From positions 372,001 to 436,000 of the forward strand of contig WOFQ01000009.1 of NCBI GenBank assembly GCA_012184525.1: 64,000 nt of DNA, given 5' to 3'. Of this stretch, positions 20,810-32,913 are shown piece after piece. Below the pieces are notes generated by a model. That model ran no database searches. It was not told the DNA's origin and saw only the letters and a program-made list of their open reading frames with translations. Each line of letters begins with the position of its first letter. The stretch's first letter is position 1. The stretch comes from Xenoacremonium recifei (Eukaryota > Ascomycota > Sordariomycetes > Hypocreales > Nectriaceae). Both the position numbers and the translations under genes were made by a program.

Positions 20810-22516
20810 CTACACCATCACCGGAATCTCCTTCTCCAGGGTATCAAATACATGATGCAGAGGAATTTCGCTCAGGTTCACGAATTTAGTCTTCTTGAAA
20901 AATTTCCAGATCAAGAAGGCAACAATAACGAGGGGAATGTCCCTGCGAAGGATTAGCAGCGATTTCTAGAGGCTTTTTTTCAGAGACCACACTCACAAGT
21001 ATGAGGAAATGAAGGTCACGGTGCTCCAGTTGCCCTTTGTGAACACTGCAAAGCCGCTAGTGAACAAGATGATGATAGTCATGAAAAGTCCAGCATAAGA
21101 GGTATAAACTAGTATTCTCATGTCAGCGTGTGGGCGCATCACCAAAGTTCAAGCACACTTACCAGTCCACGAGTGCGACCACGGTAACCTCTCTCGAGGA
21201 ATTCCCTGCTCCTTCAGGGCCTGTCGAAGCCGGATGTGGTTGAACAGAATGGCTCCCCAAGACACCAAGACTCCTGCTGCCGTCAGATCGACCAGCCACC
21301 AGAAGACTGTCATAGCCCCGTTCGACAGGCTCATAAAGCTGAGAAACATGAAGGCCGTGAACAGCAGCACGCAGACATAGGGGGTGCCCCAAGGCGTCGT
21401 CCGGAGGAATATTTGGGGTGCCTGTCGCTTGAGAGCCAGCCCATAAAGCACTCGAGTGCCCGCCAGGAGAGCCTGATTCGATGATGACCATGCAGAGGTA
21501 ATGACGATGGCGTTGACCACGGAGGGGATTGCAGGGAGGCCGGCAGCGGATGCTGCGATGACGAAGGGACTCTGTGCGGCCTGACCAGATTCGTTTCCAA
21601 GGCGCGGGTCGTTGCTGGCAACCAACATGCCAACCACAACGATGGCCAGGAGGTAGAAGATGACGATGCGGATCAGGACATTTCTGCAGGCTCTCGGGAG
21701 TGACTTCTGGGGGTTCTTCGTCTCGGCAGCGGCCATGGCGATGGACTCAACGCCCGCAAACGAGAAGACAGCTGCCGTCATGACGCTCCAGTAGCCCAGG
21801 AACTTGCCCCAATCTCCCGTTGCGATATTCTCGACAAACGGCCCCGGATGCTGCCAGTACTTGAAGCCAATGCGCGGTGTGCCGGGGACGCCACCTAGGT
21901 CAATGACCAGGCCCAGGATGATGAGGAACACGACCAGCAGGATCTTGAGGATGGCGAAGAAGAACTCGACCTCGCCAAACACCCGGATCAGCGACATGCC
22001 CACCGCAACCGTCAACACGATGAACACCACAATCCACACCGAGGGGTTCACGTCCGTCCAGAACTCGAACAGCACGCAAATGGCCGTGATCTCGCTCGGG
22101 ATGCTCAGCACATTGCCATACACCAAGTTCCAGCCCACCGCAAACCCCCAAGCCGGATCGACCAGAAACTCCGCATGCCGCACAAACGAGCCCGTCACCG
22201 GCAACAAGGCCGCAACCTCGCCCAACGCGAACTGCACCGCGGTCACCACCAGCGCAACCGTCGCATAGCCCAGCAGCGCGCCCGCCGGCCCGGCCGTCTG
22301 CACGGCACTTCCAAGGCCCAGAAACAGACCTGTACCGATGGCGCCGGCAATGCCAATCATCGACAGGTGTCGCTCGGCGAGGCCTTGGCGCAGCGAGCGC
22401 TTCTCCAGCGCCGTGACGAGGTCGGCGTTCAGGTCCGCGTCCGGCACCGGGGAGTCGGGATGCCGGAGGACGCCCGGGGTGGGGTCCGGCGATTTCTCCG
22501 GTGCGTAGCCGTCCAT
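20810..22516 (-). CDS. Amino-acid permease (APC superfamily, YAT type)
   Basis: Exons 22516-21163, 21108-20997 and 20942-20810 give 532 residues. It is a plasma-membrane amino acid:H+ symporter. The cytosolic N-terminus ends in RSLRQGLAERHLSMIGIAGAIGTGLF, the family signature opening TM1. About twelve hydrophobic segments follow, with GYWSVMTAAVFSFAGVES and AAAETKNPQKSLPRA in the TM6-loop region. The C-terminal 40 residues read through two introns to the stop at 20810. Substrate specificity cannot be read; the sequence is not one of the large well-known general permeases by eye. Its upstream region has several HGATAR sites, consistent with AreA-type nitrogen control. It lies in the metabolic block next to the hydrolase and class III dehydrogenase. 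Confidence 0.92.
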
Positions 22517-23338
22517 GATTGCGCCTACAGAGCCATTGCTCGAGATCAGTTTGAGATTCAGGTATAGGAGAGACAGAGAGAATGTGTAGAGTCTTGTGTT
22601 GACTTTTTCTCCTTACTGTTTAAAAAAGTCTTCTGCGCGTCTCCCGTCCCGCTATCGAGCTCTGCTATGGCGGAATCGGCCGTTCAGCGGCGCTTTATCC
22701 GCTTTGGACACGCGGTCCAGGCACAATTCGGGAAGGTCGATTGCCCTAACTTCGGAGTGACCTTTTGGTTATGCCACAAGTGGATGAAGGCTGGGGATCT
22801 TGCGTGGGCGATAAGAATTGAATAGTCGCCCGATGGTGGTGGTTCAAGGAGATCTAGATTGTTTGGCTACACGGTGTATCCGAGAGCTGGCTGTCTCAGT
22901 CAGTATTACCCCGCGAAGTAGTTTGTGGGACTATAGGGTAGCCTAGATAGACAAGTAGGGGTGTTTTGACATCTCATTTTCCTAGTCTCCAAGATACGAA
23001 AATGATGGGTAAAAAAAAGATATAATTATTTTCAGTTGTGACTCTTTCCTAAAATTCACTTTTCGATGCTCCTGTACCCCCAAAGCTTGTTCTTCATGAC
23101 GTCGCTTGCATCGCTAATCCTGCATCCATCAAGGTGTGATAGACTCTACTCACCCTTGACACAAATCGGTTAGCAGGGACTCTCCCAACAACATAAAGAC
23201 CAGGGTGACCGTACTTCCCTCTCCCCCTGGATTTGTTTCCTTTTAATTCTCACATTTACAGCTTCGGAGACGACGGCACTCGCAGCTCATTCTTCAATTA
23301 GCTACACTCCGTTTTTTACAATTTTGGTCCAGTCTACA
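22517..23338. promoter_or_regulatory. permease upstream region with several GATA-type sites
   Basis: HGATAR matches occur at 22652-22657 (reverse), 22810-22815, 22945-22950 and 23138-23143. GATA factors AreA/NIT2 control nitrogen catabolism genes in filamentous fungi. The motif is short, so some matches are expected by chance. The right end is the 3' side of the class III dehydrogenase gene. Confidence 0.35.
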
Positions 23339-24785
23339 TTATACCGTTCGCATATCAACGACCGCGCGGATGCAGTCTCCCTGCTTCATCGTCTCGAAGG
23401 CGTTGTTGATCTCGCCCAGCGTCTTGCGGTGCGTGATGAACTCATCCACCTTGAGGTTGCCCGCCTTGTAGTCGGCGACGAGGTCGTTCATCTGCGAGCG
23501 GCCCTTGATGCCGCCGAACGCGCAGCCCTTCCAGACGCGGCCGGTGACGAGTTGGAAAGCTGCAGCCGATTAGTTACTGGCTCATCAACTAATGAGTCTC
23601 ACAAAAACTTACGTCGGGTGGAAATCTCCTGGCCGGCCGCAGCGACACCGATGATGATGCTCTCACCCCAGCCCTTGTGGCAGGCCTCCAGCGCCGCCCG
23701 CATCACGTTGACGTTGCCCGTGCAGTCGAACGTGTAGTCGCAGCCGCCGTCCGTCATCTCAATCAGCTTCTCGACAATGGTCTGGCCCTTGAGCTCCGTG
23801 GGGTTGACGAAGTGCGTGGCGCCAAACTTCTTCGCCCACTCCTCCTTGCTGGGGTTGACGTCGACCACGATGACCATGCCGGCCTTGTTGGCCACAGCGC
23901 CCTGGACGACCGACAGACCAACACAGCCGGCGCCGAAGACGGCCACGTTGGAGCCCTCCTCGACCTTGGCGGTCACCTTGGCGGCACCATAGCCGGTGGT
24001 GATGCCACAGCCCAGCAGGCAGGTTCGGTCCATAGGGGCATCGTGGGTAATGGTCACAACGGAGATGTCGGCGACGACGGTGTACTGCGAGAAGGTCGAC
24101 GTGCCCATGAAGTGCAGCAGGTCCTGGCCCTTGCAGCGGAAGCGCGAGGTGCCGTCGGGCATCAGGCCCTGGCCCTGGGTGGCGCGGATCTTGCCGCAGA
24201 GGTTGGTCTTGCCGGACTTGCAGAACTTGCACTCCTTGCACTCGGGGGTGCTGTATTCGGCAGTTAGTGACCAGTATTATATTGTATTGGACAGGGTCCG
24301 TACTAGAGAGCGACCACGTGGTCACCGGGCTTCACGTTGGTGACGCCCTCGCCAACCGACTCGACGATGCCGGCACCCTCGTGTCCCAGGACAATGGGGA
24401 ACGCGCCCTCGGGGTCCTTGCCGGAGAGCGTGTAGGCATCTGGAATAACGGCTAAAGTCAGCGCCTGGACTCCTTTACCCCGAGACTCTAAGCAACGCAC
24501 CGGTATGGCAGACGCCCGTGTAGTAGATCTGGATTCGCACCTCGTGGGCACGCGGCGGCAGGACCTCGACGTCCTCGAGCTTGAGCTCCTGGCCCGCGCC
24601 CCAGGCGACGGCGGCCTTGCAGGTGATGGTCTGTAGCGGCGGGCGAACGGAACGTCAGTGTTTGCTCTCCATCATCATCAATCGTCATTTTAGCCACGAC
24701 AACAACGCACTCCCCGCTCGTCCATGAGGCGGGGTAAGCTGTTTGTTGTGAGCTCAGAACGCACCTTGCCAACGGTGTCAGCCAT
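23339..24785 (-). CDS. SFA1: S-(hydroxymethyl)glutathione dehydrogenase (class III ADH)
   Basis: Exons 24785-24765, 24630-24501, 24439-24304, 24250-23613 and 23559-23339 give 381 residues, the family length. It oxidises the glutathione-formaldehyde adduct with NAD+ and also reduces S-nitrosoglutathione; cytosolic. Catalytic zinc ligands are C48 (GVCHTD), H70 (GHEGAG) and C177 (LLGCGITTGYG). Structural zinc ligands are C100, C103, C106 and C114. The nucleotide fold has FGAGCVGLSVVQGA. The first coding exon is only 21 nt (7 codons), followed by a 134-nt intron, the longest in this gene. The rest is conserved to the end VVDMRTV. It is usually a housekeeping gene; formaldehyde from O-demethylation of methoxylated aromatics would give it a role beside the dioxygenase, which is inference. 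Confidence 0.96.
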
Positions 24786-25949
24786 TGTAATTGCTTGTGA
24801 AAGTAGACGGGACCGGGGGTATCAGGTTGAGACAGACGGTCGCAAAGATGATGCTCGATCAGAGTGCAGCTCGAGCTCGCGACAAACTTATGTACTGCCT
24901 CAGCGTGACGACAGAATTCCGATCCCCGAACAGCTCCGTGATCTACCCCGCAATGGAGGTGAAAATCCACTCCGATGGCAGGGCGCTCTCAGATAGGAAA
25001 CGTGAGCCGGCAGTGTCCTGTTTGGAACGGAGCAGAAGATGCCCCACAAAGCGACGAGTTTCCCGGAGTACTGTGCTCCTGAGATGCTATTTGAAATGCC
25101 TGGAAAGCCTCTTATAGCAGTGCCATTGGCTGTGATGTCTTGCAGTTTGTGTTTCGTGCAGATGCCGAGAAGTCTCCTTGATCTAACCAGCTGAGGAATG
25201 AAGCCATCCTCCAGCTCAGAAATGCCCGTAACTTGCACGGATATCCCGAGCTAGAGACGGGTATTCCGCCTACAGCGCCGGCATGTATAAAAAGATGCCG
25301 TGTGCGCCCGGTGAGTGACTCAAAGGGGCCCGTTGGTAGTTTCTAGAAACAGTTGAAGTCTCTGTTATCGCATTCATCATATCAGCGGCAACACTCATTC
25401 ACAACGTAATTAAAGGGCTGGGCATTGCTCTGTTATCTACAAGTGAATGTCATTGATGGGGCTGACATGGCGCTCACTCTACAGCCGTAAATGGCAAATA
25501 CAAGACAAACACTGCAGGTGCCAGAATGCCCGGAACTACGTTGAGCCGTATGCCGTGTCTATGATGAAATGGTTGAAAGATTCACGGGTCGATGTCCACA
25601 CGGGAAGTTTTTAGACTTTTAGAGCGGAGGGGTTCCTCAGAAGAGAAAGGTTGTCGGTGAGGCTCGGTGAATGCATGTGGGGGTATTCTCGGTGAGAGTC
25701 GGCTAAACACCGGCATGTGAGTTGCCCATCGCGATAGCTCCCAAAAAATATGCCCCAAGCGCGTCTGCTGGGAAAGAGCTCTCGAGAGGAGGATCCAGAC
25801 CTTCAACCCATTTCTCATCAGCTGCCTTTCCAGAACTCTCCTCCGAATCTCTGCCAATAAACACCACGAATTACCTTGAAACTCTGAATCGATACCCTTC
25901 CTGAGCCACAACCTTTCCCGCGCCGAGGGAGCTCGAGCTACCTCCCATC
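24786..25949. other. divergent intergenic region (class III ADH / Nup85)
   Basis: About 1.16 kb between divergent starts. It holds a TATA element framed by an inverted repeat, listed separately. No coding region is recognised. Confidence 0.5.
25279..25300 (+). promoter_or_regulatory. TATA element inside a CGGCAT/ATGCCG inverted repeat
   Basis: TATAAAAA (25286-25293) is flanked by perfect 6-bp inverted arms CGGCAT (25279-25284) and ATGCCG (25295-25300). The orientation points toward Nup85, but it is 650 bp from that start, so either a long leader or an unannotated transcript would be needed. Function is inferred. Confidence 0.35.
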
Positions 25950-28900
25950 ATGGCGCATCGGTTCATTGTCCCCGACTCCAGCCCGCCTGGCAGTCCATCG
26001 CCCGCCACGCCGGCCAAGAACGCGCCCAGCGGCTCTGGATTCTCGTTCCTGGGCGAGAACCCATCAACGACTCCAGCTGGGCCTCCGCCCTCATCAGCCG
26101 CCTCTTTCACGCCGGCGGGAGCTCCCACGGCATCGTTCCTCGGGAGCTCCATGATGCAGGGTGTCACGGATCAGAAAGCCCCAGCCTTCGGGTTCCCGTC
26201 GGGCAGCGGCGCTGCGAAGAACCTCTTCGGCCGCACACCCACCGCAAACACACCCCTGGGTCGCTCTATTCGAAGTCGACAACCGTCGGGGCTGAGCCGA
26301 CAGTTCAGCGTCGAAGATGAGGAAGACCAAGATGCAGAAGGCGAGGAGGAACTACCCCAACCTCGAGGCAGCCTTTTCCGACCATCTGCAATGCCCGAAC
26401 ACGAGGAACGGCCCGACTATGGCAACGTTGATTACGAGATCGAACAGTACATCGACGAGGATATGGCTGGCGAAGAATACGAGGAGGAACAGCCTGTGGA
26501 GGAAGACATGCAAGACGAGATGCAAAGTCAGGAAGGCTCAGAAGAGGGCGACATGTTCCTCAACATGCGGCACGACGACCGAGCCTACGGCCAACCCATT
26601 ATTGGCGAGGAGTCCGACCTGATGATGCTCAATACTCCAGCCGCGACAGACCGAATGCGACGAGAAGCCGAGTCCATCTTCAAACGATCTGCTGCCCCCT
26701 TTGGCGGCTCGAACCGAAAACAGGGCTTCCACTTCGCCCTGATCGCCAAGGATCTCTATAACCAACAGGAGCCAGCTCGCATCGTTGAGCCGGCTGATCT
26801 GATCATGAAGACCGAAAACCTCGTGTGCCGCTTGTACGAGGATGGCGTCGGTACCGTCGACGACGCAGAGAAGATGGACAATTCCCTGGCAAACATCACA
26901 TCTCAATTGGTAAAGATTTGGGACGACTTTGTCGAAGAGCTGCCACAACCAGAGGGCGAGGACTTTGCTACGATTGGACCAGGACCGACCGCCCAGCCCT
27001 TTGAAAAGGCTGCCTTCATCGCCCACCTGATACTTCGGATGCATCACACACGATTCGACGCCAACACCGACGGCGAAAAGGCCCCGCCCCTACCTGAGGT
27101 TCTGTTCGAGTGGATGCAGAACTGCCACAACCTGTATCCCGATCAGGTGCGCGAGATCCGTCGCTACAAGCCCAGCCCAGCGTGCCACAGCCTGTTCTGG
27201 CAGACGGTGCGATGTACATTGCTCCGCGGCGATGCGGCCGGCGCGGCGTTACTGCTGCGTGAGGCAGGTTGGGAGAATGTTCGGCGCGGGCCCCGTGGAG
27301 AGCCAGCGTACACGGGCAAGGCGCTTGAGAACGTGCGACACTTTGCAGCTGTGACGTGCGAGATCCTGGACGGCTGTCCAGCACAGCAGGCTGACTGGGA
27401 TATCTGGAACAGTGGCTGGACCCTGTTCCGTATCAAAGCGCGAGGAGCTATGGACCGGATGACTTTGTTCGCTGAGGGCAAGCAGCAGAATCCCCCGGGT
27501 GCGTTTGACGACGATTTCAGCCCCAATGTGGAATCCATGTCGACGATGGCAAGGAAGGCGTCGAGCCAAATCCCCTGGGATATATATGAGAACCTACAGA
27601 CTGTGTATGGAATCATGCTGGGGAGTCACGAGGCCATCTTGGAGGTTGCCCAGGACTGGTGCGAGGCGACAATTGGCATGCTCGGTTGGTGGGATGACGG
27701 GAAACTCAGCCAGTCAACTGCATTATCGCATTCCCAGAATCTACGGTTATCGATGGCGCAGCTCTCGAACTCAAGCGATTACTTCGACCGGCTAGCGATG
27801 TGCTTCCATCTTGTCATCGAATCGGATATGAACCCCAACGCGATGAACCCTGTCGAGGTGGCCATTGCCTCTGCTTTTGAAGGCAACGTCAACGCCGTCC
27901 TCGGATTCCTCCGAGTATGGTCGTTGCCGCTGGCGTGCACAGTCGCAGAGGTGGCTTCCCTTGGCGACTGGCTACCTGCGGCAGAAGCCCCGTCACCTCT
28001 GCCCGCGGATGGCCTGGACATGGAAGATCTTGCGCTCCTAGGTGTAGCACCGCCAGGGCCCGATGAGACGGAGGGCATAAAGGACACGACCCTCGTGTTG
28101 TATGCGAGGGAACTGGCCGGCATTGAGAACCTGTCCAAGGACCTGGACGGGTGGGAGATGGCGATCCAGGTCCTTGGTCGTATGGATTCACCCGAGAAGT
28201 CAGAAGAAACCGTTGGTGAGCTCCTCAGGGACTTGCTGGCAACATTGGATGAGCACTCCGGTCAAACGGTGGACAAGATCTGGAGGATACTAAACGATCT
28301 CGGCATGATCAACTTTGCCGAGGAGACAGCGGAGGTGAGTACACATATTTCTGATAGCAAGACTCGAGCTAACTTGAATAGACTTTTGCAGATATCTTGT
28401 CAAAGGAGTCTCACAGGTATGGCGAGGCTCTGTGGTACTACGCCCTATCACACAGACCCGACAAAGTTCGTGAGGTGCTGAACCTCCTAATGTCCTACTC
28501 ATTGGTTCAATCGACCGTCTATCCGCCGGAGAGCGACCTTGACGAAGACCTTAAGTCTTTACTGCGAAAACGCACGGAAACCCTGGAGCGTAAAGCGAAG
28601 CAAGACTTGGAGGCGGCGCAACTGCTGGGCAGAATGCTCAGCGGCTATGCGACACTACGGAAGTTTTACGAGCTCCGCGATTCTAGTCAGGAGGCCAGTG
28701 TTCCCGCCTCTAAGGCTCTGAAGCTCAAACGTCAAGCCGCATTCGCGCTGGTGGCAGTCATCTCTAGCTCGGACGACAACATCCGCGGCGGCCTATACGA
28801 CGAGACTCGCGATGCAGTCGTCAGTGAGGACTTCTTGCTCGCGCTGCTGGGCGAGGCCACCGTGTTTCTGAACCAGAAGCCTGCGGTTCTCACTCTGGAG

Positions 28901-29281
28901 CAGATCGACATTGTACTCAAGGCAGTGGAAGACCTGGAGACGGTGGGCGACCGCGTGCAGGCTGCGTGCCAGGACTTCTTCTCGCTGGTTCTCTCATCGG
29001 GCCAGGGGCTGAAGGGCTCAACGCCCGCAGACCTGATGCACCGATCGACGGGCTCGCTGAGCGGGAGTAGCTATGTGATGACGGGCAGCTCGATGCTGGC
29101 AACTCACCTGCACCGATCGGTGACGGCAGGAGGGCGTGTCAGCAAAAGGGGCTGGGACTGGCGGAAAGGCTGGCTCGCCTCGACTAAGGGTGAGGATGTG
29201 CTAAGGAAACTAAGGCTAGGCCTGGCGAGAGATCTTGCCGCGCTGTGGCTAGAGGATGCGGATGGAGTTGCTGTGTATTAG
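25950..29281 (+). CDS. NUP85: Nucleoporin Nup85
   Basis: Exons 25950-28334 and 28382-29281 with a 47-nt intron give 1094 residues. Nup85 is a scaffold subunit of the Y-shaped (Nup84/Nup107) complex of the nuclear pore and contacts Seh1. The first 250 residues are disordered, Ser/Pro/Ala-rich with a strongly acidic block (EEDQDAEGEEE and later Glu-rich stretches). The helical solenoid (Nup85 family) follows from about residue 255, with recognisable NSGWTLFRIKARGAMDRM, GWWDDGKLSQS and, across the intron, HRYGEALWYYALSHRP. The C-terminal domain ends ARDLAALWLEDADG. The fungal form is longer than yeast Nup85 (about 744 aa), mainly through the disordered N-terminus. Confidence 0.9.
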
Positions 29282-29775
29282 TATGGGTAGTTGAGGGAGG
29301 GTATTGGGAACGGGTTCCTTAATATAGATGAGATATCAGGATTAGGATTGATTGTATGAGAAGAAAGCTTGGCGTTCAGTCAAATCTGTGCAATGTATCA
29401 CATTACTATACACCTTTTACATATCCCTCTTATCAGCGAGAAAACAAGTGAAGCTGTGCAAGTCGTCTTGTTAAGATGACGAAGATGAATTCATGGAGTT
29501 GAGCGCATGGACAGCAGCTGGCCGGTCTTCGGCAATTGTGGGTCTTCCACCGCAGCTCTGGAGCCCCCACATCCCCCAGAATCTGCAGGCACCCAGCCAA
29601 TCAGCCACCGCGAATTGGAAAGCGCACAGATTTCTGCCCCGAGATCGCCCCCACTGGGGACTTTTCTTTTCGAGGTTCGTCGTCGGGAATAGTGACACAT
29701 TTTTTGAACCTCTGCTGCTTCTTCTGTCCCCCGCGTCCACGAGTCTCCCTGTTCGCGACGCAGCAGTTTGTCAGA
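29282..29775. other. intergenic region
   Basis: Between the Nup85 stop and the aconitase start on the same strand; contains the aconitase promoter. Pyrimidine-rich at about 29700-29760, as common in fungal leaders. No other feature. Confidence 0.5.
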
Positions 29776-32314
29776 ATGGCTCCAATTGAGCTGGCCAGTC
29801 GCTCAGGCGGCGCTATGACGGTATGTTGTCTGTGTCTTTGCCTTGAGTGAGGCCTGGGAGAGCAAGAAGAGGCAGAGAGGATAGCAGTGTGTACTAACCT
29901 CGGTATAGCAACTCTTGCGTCGTCGCGCCAGTCCCAGCACGCTCCGAACCGCTGCCATAATATCCTCCTCCTCACCCTCCTCACAACCGCAATCGCGCTC
30001 CTTCTCCTCCGTCAAGTCTCTCCCGCCCACCTACGAGAGGCTCTACAACAAGTACACCCAAGTGCGTCGCGTGCTCGGCAAGCAGCGCCTGACCCTCGCC
30101 GAGAAGATCCTCTACAGCCACCTCGACGACCCCGAAGAGTCGCTGCTCAATGGCACCGACAACGGCCGCAGCATCCGCGGCAAGGCGAATCTGCGCCTCA
30201 AGCCGGACCGTGTGAACATGCAGGACGCCTCGGCGCAGATGGCCCTGCTGCAGTTCATGAGCTGTAACCTCGAGCGGCCGGCCATTCCCGCGAGCATCCA
30301 CTGCGACCACTTGATTGTTGGCTCCAAGGGTGCCGAGGACGACTTGGAGGCGGGCATCCAGACCAACAAGGAGGTGTTTGACTTCCTGGAGTCGGCGGCG
30401 CGCAAGTACGGCATGGACTTCTGGCCTCCCGGCGCGGGCATCATCCACCAGACCGTGCTCGAGAACTACGCGCTGCCCGGTCTGATGATGCTGGGCACCG
30501 ACAGCCACAGCCCCAACGCGGGCGGTCTCTGCACCGTGACCATCGGCGTGGGTGGCGCAGACGCTGTTGAGGCGCTGGTGGGCGCGCCGTGGGAGCTCAA
30601 GGCCCCCAAGATCCTGGGCGTGCGGCTCGAGGGCCGGCTGAGCAACTGGGTGTCGCCCAAGGATGTGATCCTGCGGCTGGCGGGTGAATTGACGGTGCGC
30701 GGCGGCACCGGGTCCATCATCGAGTACTTCGGCCCGGGTGTTGACACGCTCAGCGCCACGGGCATGGCCACCGTCACCAACATGGGCGCCGAGGTCGGGG
30801 CCACGACGTCCATCTTCCCCTACACGGCGTCGACTGCGCGCTATCTCGCCTCGACACGCCGCTCACACGCCAACGACAACATCGCCGCCCTCGAGAGCTT
30901 CGCCGGCAACAGCGCCGACCCGGACCTGCAGTGGCGCTTCCGCGCTGACGAGGGCGCCGAGTATGACCAGCTGATCACCATCGACCTGTCGACGCTGGAA
31001 CCGCACATCAACGGACCCTTCACGCCGGATCTGGCCACGCCGCTCTCCAAGTTCAAGGAGGTGGTGCAGGACCAGCAGTGGCCCGAGACGCTCTCTGCCG
31101 GCCTCATCGGCAGCTGCACCAACAGCTCATACGAGGACATGACCCGTGTCGAGAGCCTGCTCAAGGATGCTGCCGCGGCGGGTCTGAAGCCCGCTGCCGA
31201 CTTCTACATCACCCCTGGCAGTGAGCAGATCCGCGCCACGCTCGAACGCGATGGCACGCTACAGACCTTTGAAGCGGCTGGCGGAATCGTCCTCTCCAAC
31301 GCCTGCGGCCCCTGCATCGGCCAGTGGAAGCGCCAGGACGGCGTCGAGAAGGGCACCAGCAACGCCATCCTGACCTCGTATAACCGCAACTTCCGCGGCC
31401 GCAACGACGGCAACCCCGACACCATGAACTTCCTGGCCTCGCCCGAGATCGTCACCGCCATGGCCTTTGCCGGGTCGACGACCTTCAACCCCGTGACCGA
31501 CACCCTGAAGACCCCTGAAGGCAAGGACTTCAAGTTCACGCCCCCTCACGGCCTCGAGGGCCCTCCCGCGCCCTTCGAGTCCGGCAACCCAACCCTCGGC
31601 GTGCTCTCCCAGCCTGCCGACCCTTCCGCCCAGGTCAACATCTCGCCCTCCTCCGACCGCCTGGCCTTCCTCGAGCCCTTCGACGCCTTCCCCGCCGGCG
31701 ACCTCTCCGGCCTCCGCGTCCTCGTCAAGGTCACCGGCAAATGCACCACCGACACCATCTCCGCCGCCGGCCCCTGGCTCAAGTACAAGGGCCACCTGCC
31801 CAACATCAGCACCAACACGCTCAACACGGCCGTCAACGCCGAGACCGGCGAAGTCAACGCCGCCTACGACCTGGACGGCACGCGCCACACCATCCCCGAC
31901 CTCGCCGCCGCGTGGAAAGCCCGGGACCAGCCCTGGCTCGTCGTCGCCGAGCACAACTACGGCGAGGGCTCCGCGCGCGAGCACGCCGCGCTGCAACCGC
32001 GCTACCTCGGCGCGCGCGTCGTGCTGACCAAGTCCTTTGCGCGCATCCACGAGACGAACCTCAAGAAGCAGGGCGTCGTGCCGCTGACCTTCGCCGACGA
32101 GGCCGACTACGACCGCATCAGCGCGGGCGACGAGGTCGCGACCGAGGGGCTGTACGAGATGCTGCAGAACGGGGGCAAGGGCGAGGTCTTCCTGCGGGTG
32201 ACGAAGCGGAGTGGCGAGGAGTTTAGGATCCCGACGAAGCATGCCGTGACGAAGGATCAGGCTGGGTTTATTCTGGCGGGCAGTGCGCTGAACTTGTTGT
32301 CCAAGGGGATCTAG
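29776..32314 (+). CDS. ACO2: Mitochondrial aconitase-2 type hydratase (homocitrate dehydratase)
   Basis: Exons 29776-29820 and 29909-32314 give 816 residues. The intron has a perfect TACTAAC branch site at 29892-29898. Aco2-type enzymes are [4Fe-4S] mitochondrial hydratases; yeast Aco2 dehydrates homocitrate to homoaconitate in lysine biosynthesis. The N-terminus is rich in R, S and A (LLRRRASPSTLR), a good matrix-targeting peptide. Cluster cysteines appear as GSCTNSSYED and ACGPCIG. Family motifs include TDSHSPNAGGL, IEYFGPGV, and the C-terminal swivel domain with GEGSAREHAALQPRYLGA. It differs from the main Krebs-cycle aconitase in a shorter, more divergent start and ending. A second ATG (29815) just before the intron could be the real start. 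High GC third positions create a long antisense open frame. Confidence 0.88.
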
Positions 32315-32913
32315 GTGCGCGATGGGCGTCGAGAAAAAGGAGCTTTGAGTCAAGGATTTGGATGTATCTGTGGTGTTTGTATGTTGTTACCTGTTACCCC
32401 CATGCGGCGTCTTGGTTGGAAAAGGTGCGAGTGCATGATAGATTGTACATATGTTAGCAATACCAGTTGTCAAGTTCTCCAAGCCCTATTTGTCTCACCT
32501 AATGGCCTTTATTGATACCAGAGTTGAAATGACGCTGGAATATAAGGAGATATCAAAGTATCACAAGGAGTAGTCGACTGCAAACTCTAATCGGCCCCCT
32601 TGTGGAACTTGCCTATTATCGACCAGTCAATTGTCTCGACGCAATCAACAGACTTGACTGCATGAAGGACATTTTCTGCGTCAAAGGATACGTCACTGAC
32701 TTGTAACCCTACATCACAAATTAAATGAATTGCATTACGCGACCGTCTGACTTCATAAATTTGACCAATTCCCATGAGGTATTCCGTAACTCCATCCCCA
32801 CGTTAAATCGGCCGTTGAAGTCGACTGGTAAGGACATTCCCATAACCATAAATAACGCCCATACCATAGCAGTTCCCATATGTACTGTCATCCCGAAACC
32901 CATCATGGCATCT
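32315..32913. other. convergent intergenic region
   Basis: Holds the 3' ends of the aconitase-2 gene and the unknown gene on the minus strand. Lower GC than flanking exons. No feature recognised. Confidence 0.5.

Noticed and set aside
7652..24785. Secondary-metabolite biosynthetic cluster
   Set aside because: No polyketide synthase, NRPS, terpene cyclase or prenyltransferase is present; the enzymes are catabolic in type.
31259..32353. 364-codon open frame antisense to the aconitase-2 gene
   Set aside because: It is a shadow of a GC-rich exon with high GC at third positions; the product is Val/Gly/Arg-rich and has no motif, while the sense strand is a clear aconitase.
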